A stretch of DNA of 64,000 nt. Source: Actinostola sp. cb2023. Lineage: Eukaryota > Cnidaria > Anthozoa > Actiniaria > Actinostolidae. Below the pieces are notes generated by a model. It was not told the origin of the DNA, did no database searches, and worked only from the letters and a program-made list of their open reading frames with translations. Position numbers and translations under genes: made by a program. Location of the stretch: the NCBI GenBank assembly GCA_033675265.1, contig JAUJYZ010001247.1, positions 62,001-126,000 on the forward strand, read 5' to 3'. This document shows positions 44,893 through 57,548 of the stretch, in pieces. The stretch's first letter is position 1; each line of letters opens with the position of its first letter.

Positions 44893-45835
44893 ATGTATAC
44901 AGTGCAGCATAAGAAAACTATTGGAATACAAGTAGGTCTTCCGACAAGTGATTTGAAAAACATGTCAACACAGACAGTCGGGGCTCAAGAAGGGAGCTAT
45001 TCCAGAGATGAAAGGGAAAGTAAGAAGAACTTCACTACCTATGATTATTTCAAAGATAATGTTCTTGCCAACAAAGGATGAAGGCCTAATATCAACTAAC
45101 CGATTCTGCCCCAAATGTAACGAGGACATGAAGTGCACAATCTCTGGCGATCGAGCAGATGGTATGCCGTAGAAAAGAACAAGCGCAAAGGCACTATGCC
45201 GAAACGAGTCTAAGAAAGGACAGTTGGTTCGACAAAAGCAACATGACCATCAAATAAATTATAAAGTATTCATACTGGTGGACAGCTGGTCTACAACAAC
45301 AACAAATAATGCAACAGTTATCCCTAGCAACAAACACAGCAGTAGATTGGGACTCTTTTTGCAGAGAAGTTTGCGACGTAATCATTTTGCAGGATAGTGA
45401 AAAGATTGGAGGGGAGGGAAAAGTCGTTCAAATCGACGAAAGCCTATTTGGAAAAAGGAAATATCATCGTGGCCATCAAGTAGAAGGGCAGTGGGTATTT
45501 GGAGGGATAGGAGAGGACTCGCGCAAATGCTTCCTTGTGCCAGTTCCAGCCTGGTCAGAATCAGTGCTCCTGCCACTGATTAAAAAAAAAATGATTGAGC
45601 CAGGAACACTAGTCATTTCCGACTGTTGGAAATCGTACATAAATCTAGATTCACTCAGTTGAGAATGTCAACGAGCAAGGGCAACATACGAACAAAATAG
45701 AAGGACACTGGAGGCAGGTGAAAGCCAATTTACCCAAGTTTGGAGTAAAGCAAAACCAGTACTCCAGTTATCTCGCCGAATTTATTTGGCGATATATTCA
45801 TAAAGGGGAGAATATGTTTCAATGTTTTCTAATTG
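44893..45835 (+). pseudogene. Merlin (IS1016/ISXO2-like) transposase remnant
   Basis: A zinc-ribbon start, STNRFCPKCNEDMKC (about 45090-45135), then LRKDSWFDKSNMTIK and KYSYWWTAGLQQQQ, leads into the DDE core. The core shows QIDESLFGKRKYHRGH, QWVFGGIGEDSRKCFLVPVP and GTLVISDCWKSY, and after a frame break HTNKIEGHWRQVKANLPKFG (E) and YLAEFIW. This order is that of ISXO2/IS1016 transposases, called Merlin in eukaryotes. At least one stop (about 45255) and shifts near 45167 and 45660 inactivate it. The terminal repeats were not found. Confidence 0.8.
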
Positions 45836-46135
45836 ACGTAAAAAAAATCTACAAATGTAACATTTTAAACAGTTCTAACTGATCATTTCTTTGATATAAA
45901 ACACAATAGGATTTATTTTAATATGTTATAACTAACGCCAAAGACTACAAATGTAACATGTCGAGTTGAAGGAAGTGCTTAGTTCATCATTTATTTTATT
46001 TATATAAATATATATAACATGATGATATATTCATAAAGAGAAGGATTTATTTCAATGTTTTATAACTGATGCATGCAAAAAAAGTTCAAGGTAGTGGTTA
46101 GATAGCTGATCATTTATTTCACATGTAAACATTTT
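45797..46135. repeat. Diverged tandem repeat, about 115-bp unit
   Basis: Units share GATATATTCATAAAG, TTTCAATGTTTT, CTACAAATGTAACAT and TGATCATTTATTT in a repeating order; three imperfect copies are visible. Confidence 0.5.
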
Positions 46136-46422
46136 TGTGGCTACTACTTCTTACGAAGAGTAGCCACTATGTCATCGAGTGTGCAAGTAAGTATGTCCGT
46201 AAGTAATCTTCGGATAGTGTTCGGAACCGATTGATAAAATCGAACACTGGGCGACTAGACAGCGACGATACCCGACGTTTCTCCGGTGGTATTCGATATG
46301 TCTTCGTAGGATTTTCGTGACTATCAGCTCTTTCGGCAGACTGTCCTTCGGCAGTTTCGGCAAGTTATCGGCTAATTTCGTGAATCTCGTGTGGTGGTCG
46401 ACTTTTTATCGATTGTAAACGT
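46136..46422. other. Upstream flank of the full Helentron
   Basis: It contains a short hairpin, GTGGCTACT and AGTAGCCAC (46138-46170), and no gene. It could include the Helentron 5' end, but no terminus was proven. Confidence 0.35.
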
Positions 46423-49400
46423 TTGAGCGACATCGCCGACGTCGTCTTCATTCCATGTGCTTTCTTCGCTGGTTTGAAGGTAAGTTATTGCACATTATTT
46501 ACTATGATTTCATGCTATTTTGCATCAATAAGTAGACACAGCTCTCAAGCAATGTGTCAAGTGTTTCTTCGTACAAGTTTTTCTTCTAGGGTTTTTGATG
46601 GCCTAAGGACATTATCTGGCCGAATGACGATGACTGAACCGAAGTGTTTGTTTGGCGTCCATGACGATCGATGTGCATCCCAGCATCGCCTGGCGATCTA
46701 TAACCCTTTCATAGGGTCAAATAAATCCCTCACGGGATCAAATAATCTCAGCAATGAGATCCAAAATGTCTTTCGAGACACAAATAATCCCAGCAATGGG
46801 ATCAAACATGTCTTTCGAGACACTAGTAATTCCAGCAATGGAATCCAAACAGTCTTTCGAGACGCCAATAATTCCCTTTTGGGAACAATTATGAGCAAAA
46901 ATCCCAACGATTCTAACTGTCATGAACAAGCTAAACGAACAGTTCAGATCAGATTCTGTATGCAAGCATTCATGAGAGCTGTGTCTAAATATGACATGAG
47001 TAAGCGAACTCATACATTTTGTAATACTGTTGTTGATGATGTAAGCTTAAGCTTATGTATTAATAAAGAAGATGTGGTAAATCAGATACCTCAATGCATA
47101 CAAAATTATAGATATTCTAGACCACATTCAAAAGTTGTAACTAATGCATGTAGAGTCCGAGATAGAGAACCATCTAGGATTTTATTAAGAAAAGTTATGC
47201 AATCATTGAAATGTAGAAAACTGAGGAGGAAGCATAAGAAAATGCTTAAAATGTCGGTCCCTGTTTCATCTGTTTTGCATAGTATTGCATCAAATTATAA
47301 ACAATGGAATATTAGATATACCAAGAGACAAGACAGTTTCTACAGTAATTATTTTATTAAAACTAAGAGATCAACAATGGCTTATAATGTGTCAGAAAAA
47401 AATATTTTACTCTCTGGTGATATTGAACGAAATCCTGGTCCAGTAACAAATAATAGTACCTCATCTAGAGCAATAGCTACCCACACATCTGACTTTTTGT
47501 TTAACTATAGACTGCTTCGACACAGTTTAAGACCACTAGATGTTGGTGGTGGAGGTGATTGCTTCTTTAAGTCTGTATCGCATCAGTTATATGGTGATTC
47601 AAGCCATCATTTAGAGATTAGAGCTGCAGGTATTCAGTACTTACAAGATAATCCAGAACGATTTATCGAAAGCAATGTAGAGAGAGAGATCATGGTTGCA
47701 ATATTTATCCAGTATGTCTATGCAAGGAACATGGGCAGATCATATTATTATACAAGCAGTGGCTGATGCAATGAATTTAAGGATTCACGTCATAGAATCC
47801 AATGAAAGTTTTTCAGAAATAACCTTGGTTGAAGCAACAAATATGATTCAAAATCCTAGGTCTGTATATTTGGGACACATTGGTGAGATGCATTATATCT
47901 CAACGGTATCAGCTCTATCTGAAAGAAATGCAAATCAAACAGACAGTGACACTAATTCAAGCAAATGTCCTGAAAGTAATTACAAAAGAAAGACCAACGA
48001 TGGTAACACAACAGAGTACCAAAGGGAGCAAATGAAACAAAATCTTGTGGAAATTGAAAAGCCTTGCAATAGTAATAATAATAGTAAATGTACACAGAAA
48101 AACAGAATACCAAGCAATAGTAAAAAGAGAAAAGAGCAACAAACTGATTATATGAGACAATATAGAGCTGATAAAGCATCAATTGAAGAAAGAGAAAAGA
48201 AAAAGTTGTATATGAAGCATTATAGAGCATCTAAGACATCTGTAGAAGAAAAGGCAGAACATAATGCATACAAGAACAACTATAGAGCATCTAAGACATC
48301 TGTAGAAGAAAAGGCAAAAAACAATGAATATTCAAAAATATATAGAGCATCTAAGTCATCTGTAGAAGAAAAGGCAAAACATAATGAATACATGAAAAAC
48401 TATAGAGCATCTAAGACATCTGCCGAGGAAAAGGCCAAACGTAATGTATATGTGAAAAGTTCTAGAGCAAAGCCCAAAAGTGATATCAAATTTTGGATTT
48501 CAAAGTTTCACGATACAATATCTTCAGGTCCACTATACATTTGTACTTCCTGTGATCAGTTATGGTATAAACATAGTGTAGTTAATGTTAATAGACTTAG
48601 AAAGTCTAACCCTGATATTGACAAGTATCTCTGTAATAAAACAAGTGTTGATAACATTGAATGGGTTTGTAAAACATGCTATAATCACTTGGTTAAAAAC
48701 AAAGTTCCACCATGTGCTATTGTGAATGGTATGGTATTTCCACAAAAACCAGCATTCTTTGATCTCAATGAATTAGAGTGTAGATTGCTAGCTCCAAGAA
48801 TTGCTTTTCTAAAATTAATGCAAGCTCCTAGGGGAAGGCAACTAAAAATTCATGGTAATATTGTCAATGTACCTGCAGATGTGACTAATACGGTGAGCAT
48901 GTTACCACGGTTACCCAATGAGGCTGGTACAATCAAAGTGAATTTAAAAAGAAAGTTGCAGTACAAGAGTTCTGCAATGTCATTAAATGTAAGACCTCAT
49001 AAAGTTGTTGAAGCTGCACTATGGCTCATGAGTAATAGTAGTCTTTATAAAGATGAAGGTATTGTGTTGAACCAAGACTGGATTAATCATTACAATGAAC
49101 AAGTTTCACAACATGAAAGTAACAATGTATCTGATCAAGAATCAGTCGCAGATGAACAAAGTTCCAACAATGAAGACGGCCAAAAACCAGATAATGACGA
49201 TGACTGGAGTGAAGTTGAAGCAGAAATTCCTGCAGGTGTTACTGACACTATGCTTACACCTACTGACTTTTTAGAAGACAGTGAACGGCAAAGTATTCTC
49301 AATGTTGCACCAGCTGAGGGCAATAGACCATTGAGTGTATTCAGAGATAAATATTCTGAAGAATTAGCATACCCTGGAATATTTCTTGGTCAGAAAAGAC

Positions 49401-52400
49401 CAGAAATTAAAGAACGCATGGATAAAGTCCACTATAGTGATGTCTGTAAATCTGAACTCAGAAGGTCAGATAGAAGAGCAGCTATGTGCGTTGAAAATAT
49501 ATTCTATAAAACCAAAAAGTTACAAATGAAAATCCTTTTAGGGAAATCACAAATTGCACTAAGAAAATAGCAGAACCCTAAATGCAGGGCACTTAAAACA
49601 ACAAGGAACATTAGACAGCTTAATCCGCCATGATGAGGGATTTAAATTCCTTAGAGCATTAAGAGGGTCACCTCCATACTTTGAAAAAGCAAAGAAAGAC
49701 CTTTTTGCAATGATAAGACAGTTAGGTCCAGCTTCACTATTTTGTAGTTTCTCATCAGCAGAAACACAATGGATACATCTATTAAGAATACTTGGTCAAC
49801 TTGTTGATCATAATGAATATACTGATGAAGAACTAGAGAACTTAAACTGGGAAGAAAAGTGTAGATTGATCCAAAGTGATCCTGTAACTTGTGCCAGACA
49901 TTTTGACTATCAAGTTAGTCAGTTTCTCAGTAACTTTCTCTTAAGTGAAGCTGCACCACTAGGAAAGATTGCTGACTGGTTTTACAGAGTAGAATACCAA
50001 CAAAGGGGTTCCCCTCATATTCACATGCTGATATGGCTTGAAGATGCACCTCAATTTAAAATAGACAGTGATGCCGATGTGACATCATATATTGATAATA
50101 TAATTACTTGTCAAAAACCAATAGACAACCCTGAACTACTTAAACTAGTCAATAGGCAAATACACAGGCATTCTCATACTTGTCGCAAGAATACAAAAAG
50201 GGAGTGTCGATTCAATTATCCACAGCCTCCCATGAGGCAAACAGAAATACTGTATCCTCTAGACACTGATATGCCTCAAAGTGAAATAACAATGCACAAA
50301 GATACATGGAAATCAATCAAAAAGCATCTAGATGATATGATAGAAGGTGAAGATATTTCCTTTGATCAGTTACTGCTTGATCTCAATGTCACAGAAGAGA
50401 ACTATTTACTGGCTATAAGTTCATCGCTTAATACACCTACAGTGTTTTTGAAACGAAATCCAAATGAATTGAGAATTAACAATTACAATCCTGCTTGTCT
50501 TAGTGCATGGAGAGCCAATATGGACATCCAGTTTGTATTAGATGTGTATGCATGTGCTGTATACATAGTCAATTATATCTCTAAGGCTCAAAAAGGGATG
50601 AGTGAACTTTTAAGAGAAGCTTGTAATGAAGCAAGGAAAGGAAATGCTAGTATAAAACAGCAAGTGAGAGACATAGGCAGTAAATTTTTGAATAATGTTG
50701 AAATAAGTGCACAAGAAGCTGTGTACATTGTTTTACAACTTCCTATGAGAAAAGCATCTCGACAAGTTATATTCATAAACACTTCACCTCCTGAAGAGAG
50801 AGTGGAGCTTTTAAAGCCAATCAATGATATTAAAGATATGGAGGATGATTGTGAAGAAATCTACACTAGTGGTTTATTAAAAAGATATTGTAAGCGTCCA
50901 GCAAAACTTGAACACTTGACACTTGCAGACTGGGCTGCATGGTATGATTCATGTGGCAAACCATATGTAAAACAATCGAATGAATTAGATACTGATAATC
51001 TCCCATATGAGACATCAATAGATGATGATCGAAATGATGATGATGATGATAAGCTTTGTAACAAAGAGCCTTCTAGTAAGACCAAGAAAAGAACTAAAGC
51101 TAGAGTAATAAGAAGTGTATGGTTCAATAAGGAAGCTGAACCAGAAAAGCACTACCGTGAGCTTATTATGCTTTTCACTCCATGGAGAAATGAAGAAACT
51201 GATTTAATTGGTTTCTGCTCCTCATATCAACAACGCTGTATGCTACTATCCAATATGATCAATGAACAAATGACACAGTATGCTGTTTGTAATGAAGACT
51301 TTAATGAAATACAACACGAAATGAATAGATTGGAGGAAACATATGACTCTATAGCACCTGGTACTCAGAGTGTTGAACACCAAGACCAGGCTGAGGGTAA
51401 TACAGATTTACATCTTGATTTCAATGAGAACTACAACCTAGCAGATGATATTGGCATTCCTTCAGTTGATTCAAACACTGAGCCATTAATATTGAATGAA
51501 TTACAAGATGATGAATATAGACACATGGTACAAATGTTGAATAAAGAACAAAAGGAATTCTTCTATCATGTACTACATCTAATAAAAACATCTGATGAAC
51601 CATTCTATTGTTTCCTTAGTGGAGGAGCAGGTGTGGGTAAATCACACCTGACAAAAGCACTCTATCAGGCAGCCTTAAAGTATTATAACACTAGAGCTGG
51701 TATGAACTTTAGTGAAATTAAGGTGTTAATGCTAGCCCCTACTGGTAAAGCAGCATATAATATAAAAGGTAATACTATACATAGTGGTCTTGCAATACCT
51801 GCATGTCAGTCATTAAGGAACTACAAACGCCTTGATTCAAGTAGACTGAATACATTAAGATGTCACCTTGGTGGAGTCAAACTGATATTCATAGATGAGA
51901 TATCCATGGTTGGTAACACTATGTTTAATGTACAAATCAACAATAGACTCAAAGATATCAAAGGTAGTTCACTACCATTTGGTGGTGTTAGTATTATTGC
52001 TATTGGTGATTTATTCCAACTGCAACCAGTCTTTGATGGTTATATATTCAAAGATATGGGCACCTCTGATTATAGTATTCTTGCTCCCAATATGTGGCAA
52101 GAACATTTCAAAATGTTTGAACTGCATGAAATAATGAGACAGAGAGAAAGCAAACACTTTGCTGAGATGTTAAACAGACTAAGAGAAGGGAAGCATACTA
52201 CTGAAGATATATTGAAATTCAAAGAACGAATAATAGAACCCAACAGTTGTCACTATCCCAAAGATGTTCCTCACTTGTTTATACAGAATGCAAAGGTCAA
52301 TGATTTTAATGATAGAGCTCACCGTGCCATATTGGGTACTAAGTATAGTATTAAAGCACATGACAGTGTCATAGGTGCTGAGTCTCAACAACTGAGGGAT

Positions 52401-53667
52401 AAAATCATAAATCAAATACCTAGTGATCCTAGAAAAACAAAACAGCTGCATTCAGTGCTAAATATTGCAGTTGGAGAGAGAACCGAAATCTCTCTTAACA
52501 CAAGAACAGATGATGGTATGACAAATGGTGCTGGTAATGTGATTAAACACATACAAGTACATCAGACAGACAGACCGTCTGGTATAATATGGGTCCTATT
52601 TGACCATGCTGATGTTGGTGAAAAAAACCAGACATGATAATAGACAGTTGTATGTCCAAGGTATTGAACCTACATGGACACCTATCAAACCTGTTACTAC
52701 ACAGTTTGCAGTTGGTAGAAATAGAACTGTACAAGTTGTAAGAAAGCAGTTTCCACTGCGACCTGCTGCTGCTAAAACCATTCACAGATCACAAGGTGAT
52801 ACTGAGACTAGAGTTGTTGTTAACTTTGACACTAGAAGAGCAATACCTCATATACACTATGTAGGATTGAGCAGAGTAACAACTATAGAAGGTTTATATA
52901 TAACGGATCTGTGTGAGAACAAAATAGCTGTTAGTAATGATGTACACCGAGAAATGAACCGTCTAAGATCTGAAGGCAAACTTAGTCTTTGCTTATCACC
53001 TGTCTACAGAGCTGAAGAAATATCTTTTAAACTGTGTTTTTTAAATGCACGTTCTTTGCATAAACACATTGAAGATGTACGTAGAGACTTGAATTATTCA
53101 AGTACTGATGTCAGTATATTCGCTGAAACAAGATTCAGTCATGCTGATAATGATGATATGTATGCTATTGATGGATATAGTTTATTTAGGAATGACAGTA
53201 CAGCAACTGGTAATGTAAGGCCTTTTGGAGGTATGGCAGTCTATAGTCATATTGATTATTACCCTGGCTATCCATACTGCCATAATACTAACGGTATTGA
53301 GATCACTGTAATGAGGTTCTTGAATCTTCCTCATGTTACAATCATAGGAGTATATCGCTCACCTAGAATACCACTCAGACAGCTATGTGTAGCATTAAGT
53401 CAACTTTTAGATCAACCATCATCGCATACCAATATCTTTATTGGTGACTTCAATGTCAACTGGTTTAATGAAACAGAAAGAACACCTCTTTATAATCTAT
53501 TTACAAGAAATAACTACAGACAACTAGTGCCTTGCTGTACTACTGACAGTAAGACATGTATAGATCATATATATACTAATTTAACAAACACAGACATTAA
53601 ATTTCTGATCTTAGAGACATACTTCTCTGATCACAAGAGTATTTGTACTTTAGTAAACTGTTTTTAA
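46423..53667 (+). pseudogene. Helentron 2A-OTU-Rep-helicase-endonuclease polyprotein
   Basis: In order: an N-terminal region with repeats of the type NGI-x-x-VFRDT; 2A peptide GDIERNPGP (47416-47442); OTU protease (DVGGGGDCFFKSVSHQLYG and YLGHIGEMHYIS); five tandem 20-residue repeats (YRASKTSVEEKAKHNEYMKN, 48130-48470); and a Helitron-like N-terminal domain with Cys pairs (CTSCDQLW; CKTCYNHL). Next are Rep HUH (GSPHIHMLIW) with a tyrosine pair (AVYIVNYISK), and helicase with Walker A GAGVGKSHLTK, Walker B FIDEISMVG, and GLSRVTTIEGLY. The endonuclease (FLNARSLHKH, GDFNVNWF, SDHKS) closes it. Frames break at a GA repeat near 47680, an A-run near 49567 (a stop follows), and an A7 run at 52621-52627. 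It nicks and unwinds DNA in rolling-circle transposition (family knowledge). Confidence 0.88.
46703..46886 (+). repeat. Array of short hairpins with GNRA and UUCG loops
   Basis: Nine hairpins occur in tandem on the sense strand. The stem-loops include ATCTCA-GCAA-TGAGAT, ATCCCA-GCAA-TGGGAT, ATTCCA-GCAA-TGGAAT and ATTCCC-TTTT-GGGAAC, alternating with TGTCT-TTCG-AGACA. Differences between units keep the stems paired. It lies in the Helentron N-terminal coding region. Confidence 0.8.
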
Positions 53668-53803
53668 AGAAAAGGTAGTCAGAAAAAATAGATTTAGAAT
53701 AAGTGCACACACAGTGATTAATATTGTACATGTACAAAATAACTCTTCTGCAGCTAATTTTGCACAAAGTTCTTACCTATGGATAAATATTTTACAGCCA
53801 AAA

Positions 53804-55064
53804 ATGTCATCACAATCATCAAGTACATCACAGTCTCACAAAAGGTAAGTTGTTACAGTGTATACCAATATAGACAGCACACTACACCTGCAAGATTTTA
53901 TTTAAAAAATTATATCAACCTGCTTAATTTTCTTCTTTCAATTTGCAGCAACACACAAGAAGAAAGCAATCCTTCAAGTAAGCAAATGTTTGCATTATTT
54001 ATTAAAAAAAAAATAAAACTTATTTCATTTTTCTCCAATTACAGCCCTTGAAGGTTACATCCATGAATTGAGTCCAGTGAAAACTGCATCAAATTCAACA
54101 TCAAATTACTTCGACTGTCATCTTCAAACCGGTGAACAAGAAAAGGTTCGCCTTGTATGCTATACTCCCAAAAAGAGAATAAATTTACAGCAAGCATATG
54201 AGAAAAAAAAACACCAATAAAGATACTAGGAACTAAGAGGAACACATCAAGCAGATTCCTTTCAGATATAGAACAGTACACCATTTCTAAAGCTGCAAAA
54301 CTGCAAGCCACCAATGTGCCATTCATGTACAATGACTCATTAGACGACAAGCTTCACACTTGTAAAGAAGCCCTCAAAGCAAATATCTATAAGAAGATTG
54401 ATTTGAAAGTCAAAATCATCACCAAACAAGAGAATAAGCAAGGAGTAATGAAAAATGAAAAAACTCATTACAAAGTTGATTCCGTAGTAGCTGATGAAAC
54501 AGATTCTATCAAGCTAGTTCTCTGGGAAAATACCATTGATAAAGTAGCTACAGGAAAAAGTTACCTTTTCAAAAATGTTACCATTCGTTCCTTTGACGAC
54601 AATAAGTTTTTGTGAATACAAACGAGTCAACAGTTATAGAAGAGATTGATGATATAAAAGATTCTAGAATAGACACTCCAGAGCTGGAAACCAACCATCT
54701 TACTGGTCAGATAATAGGCGTAGATGTGAAAAAAACCACTTCATGCATTGTGTGCAACCACGCCATAGACAAAATGTCCATTGACAGTGAAAAAGAAACA
54801 ATAACTTGTCAAAATTGTAAGGTGACAACATTGTCATCAATATTCAACACAAAACTCATATGCCAGATTCTGATTAAAACAGAAAAAGGTATAAGCAATT
54901 TTACAGCCTTCAATGATGCAATCCAGAGCTATCTGCGCAACATTCACCATCAAGTTCCATTAACAGACATACCAATTGATGATCTCAAACTATTACTCTT
55001 AAAATCAGGCGAGCAAAATTTGATTGTGGATAATAGTTCTAAAATAATAGCACAGTTTCTTTAA
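53804..55064 (+). pseudogene. Helentron RPA-like ssDNA-binding gene, full copy
   Basis: Exon 1 is 53804-53844 (MSSQSSSTSQSHK, donor AAAG|GTAAGT), exon 2 53949-53977, exon 3 from 54045 after TTACAG; the phases are 2 and 1. The OB-fold region reads TLEGYIHELSPVK, VRLVCYTPKKRINLQQ, DLKVKIITKQENK and DSIKLVLWENTIDK, followed by a zinc ribbon (CIVCNHAIDKM, CQNCKV). The frame breaks in an A9 run near 54203-54211 and at a T5 run near 54607. It follows the helicase-endonuclease stop by 137 bp. Confidence 0.85.
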
Positions 55065-55084
55065 ATAGTTCTAATCAATTTATC

Positions 55085-55416
55085 AATTCGACACTAGTGC
55101 TCACATGGTGTACTTCATGTTACTGTCACCAAAAAGTTTGGACAATGTCCGTGAATTGCTGTACAAACACACTAACTTTTGTACAGTTTATCAACTCGAT
55201 TTAGTTTTTTGATTCTCTAAATATTAGCAAAATCTTGTTTATCAACCTTATTTAGAATAGTATTGTTAATATTTAGAGAATCATTGAAAACTAAATCGAG
55301 TCGATAAACTGTACAAAAGTTACCGGAAGTGCATTTGTACAATAATTCACAGACAATGTACAAACTTTTTGGTGACAGTAACATGAAGTACACCACGTGA
55401 GCACTAGCATCGAATT
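55085..55416. mobile_element. 332-bp foldback MITE
   Basis: Arms AATTCGACACTAGTGCTCAC and complement continue inward through GTGTACTTCATGTTACTGTC, TTTTGTACAGTTTATC and ATTCTCTAAATATTA, with few mismatches. Confidence 0.8.
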
Positions 55417-55702
55417 GGTGAATTAGATAAGACAATAATGTTACAGTTTTATTAGCACAAGATGGGGATTCCCATATAATTGGGGGAGCAGTGCTTGTCA
55501 GAGGTTCTCGAAATTAATGAACATAAAAGCTACCAAAATGTTAAATGTTACTTTTCAATAGGTTATTATTACTCTGCCACTTTACAGGGGAATCCCCCTT
55601 CAGCGAATAGTTAAGTTGAGTTTTAAAAGTGATTCATGTTCTACATCATAAAGACTAGAATTACACAATTTATTACAGTGCAATGTAGAAAAGTGTGAAA
55701 AC

Positions 55703-56007
55703 TAGAGTGCAAACACTAAAACTGGGAAACAGTATAAACTATTTAGTGCTAAACCAACAAAACAATAGAGTGGTTTTCATAAACCCGTGAAACAAATCAT
55801 ATTAGTCAGTGCGTAATAGCCATAAACACACAAAAGAAAACTATGGAACTACAACTGTACGGAGTAATAAAGCGTATTACGCTAACATGTATTTCACAGG
55901 TTTATGAAAACCACTCTAGAAAACAAAAGACATTGCACTATTTAGTGCTAATTAAAGTTAGCTAATTAAAGTTAGCACTGTTTCATGGTTTTAGTGTTTG
56001 CACTCTA
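55703..56007. mobile_element. TAGAGTGC MITE, outer of a nested pair
   Basis: The ends are TAGAGTGCAAACACTAAAAC and complement, with a GAAACA subterminal word. A second element of the same family (55766-55918) lies inside it. Confidence 0.8.
55766..55918. mobile_element. TAGAGTGG MITE, inner of a nested pair
   Basis: The ends are TAGAGTGGTTTTCATAAACC and complement, with CCCGTGAAACAAAT subterminal. It lies inside the 55703-56007 element. Confidence 0.8.
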
Positions 56008-56343
56008 ATAACTAATAAAATATTAGTACTAAATAGTACTGAAACATTGAATAGAAAACAATAGAAATAACTCTAATTATAATAATAATAGACTATTATT
56101 ATTATAATTAGAACTATTTTTAAAAGATTACACAAAATGTAGTACTATTGAACATGCTTTTCTAAATTGCACTCTACCCTTCATGGCTAGAATGCAATTA
56201 AGCCACAATGTTTGTCTGCGCTACATTCATAGCAAAGAACCTGTTCAGTGAATAGTTGAGTTAAAGTTCATACATGTAATTGAAAAAGGTTTTACATCAC
56301 TGTTACAATTGTATGTAAAGCAAAATATGTACCCAGGATGACA

Positions 56344-56488
56344 TAGAGTGCAAACCATATGTCCGTGAAATAGTACTATTACTAAATAGTACTAAATAGT
56401 GTTATCTCCATTGTTTTCTATTGTTTCATCAGTGCTATTTAGTACTAATTAGTTAGTACTGTTTCACGGACATATGGTTTGCACTCTA
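56344..56488. mobile_element. TAGAGTGC MITE
   Basis: The ends are TAGAGTGCAAACCATATGTC and complement, with CGTGAAA subterminal. The interior repeats ACTAAATAGT words. Confidence 0.8.
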
Positions 56489-57548
56489 CAATGTATAGTA
56501 TTCACATTGTCTGCTATTTTTACAGTCAAATTTCCCACTTTCAAACTCCCAAGGGAAACCAACAAATGTTCAAGATGATGGGAGTTCAAAATAACCAAAA
56601 CTATGAATAACAGCTCCATTGTGGTACTTGCGCCATTGCGTTTTATCAAGTTTTAATTTTATCCAGTGAATTTACAATGAGTGCTACTATTTTTAGCACT
56701 AAATGTGAATATGTCATTGTACAGACCTCGCATGGGAGACAATGACTGACAGTGACTCCTAGTCGAGTAACAAATTTACAATTTGTTTTGAAAATAAACA
56801 GTTTATTACTCTTTGCTTCAAACTACATCTCTACCTCATCCCATTTTTTTTATTCTTGCTTTCTTCATAATTATTATTATCATTCACTGCCATTTGGCTC
56901 ATGTACTACAACTAATGAAGTTGTCTATATACAGTATCTACTATGTGCCTTCTCAAGAGTGCCTATTTAATTTAAAATATTAATATCACCAAGAAATTGA
57001 ATGCTGTATGAAGGTCAAATAAAAAAGGGAGAGACATCTCACTCAGATTTCTCCACTACAATGTTATTATTACTAATACTACTAGACTGAATTGCAAAAT
57101 AACTTGCAAGATGGGCTACTGATTTTCTGAATCATGTATCACAGTAAAACTATTCCCTATATTTTACACAGATTCAGCATGAAGTATAGTAACACAGGAA
57201 GACCAATTCTTTACTCATTGATTTTCAATTTTCTTAGTAGCCACATGCAGTCACTGACTGCCTATTTTTTAACAGTGATCACAATATTTTTTGACATTCA
57301 GTTAAAAAACATATCACTCGTATACTCAGCCTCCCTCTTGTTTTAAGCACACCTACATCTACATTGAATATGATCTCATATTAGAAGCTTCGTTCTATTA
57401 ATTACCATTTCATCGGACTTACACTTGGTACCCCTGTTTGTTTGAAGCGTAGAAGAGTTGACGCATAGCCACGCCGAATATCAGAAGTTTCGTTCTATTA
57501 ATTACCATTTCAAAACTGCCTTAGTAGTTTGTAGGAATTCCTAACGAT

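Larger units (their letters stand above)
46423..55064. mobile_element. Nearly full-length Helentron
   Basis: The gene order is N-terminal repeat region with 2A, OTU protease, Rep, Pif1-like helicase, endonuclease, and a separate spliced RPA gene, all on the plus strand. OTU plus a C-terminal endonuclease distinguishes Helentrons from canonical Helitrons. The outer termini were not located, so the span covers only coding content. Frame breaks lie at about 47680, 49567, 52620, 54205 and 54607, each in or next to a homopolymer or GA repeat. Confidence 0.85.
55065..57540. other. Noncoding stretch rich in foldback MITEs
   Basis: No gene is supported. Four foldbacks lie here (separate entries) and an AT-only palindrome at about 56078-56120. 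A direct repeat of GAAGYTTCGTTCTATTAATTACCATTTCA (57384-57412, 57484-57512) lies 100 bp apart, just upstream of the BEL fragment. Confidence 0.55.

Noticed and set aside
46172..46363. Minus-strand 63-residue frame upstream of the Helentron
   Set aside because: No recognisable motif and no support; probably chance.
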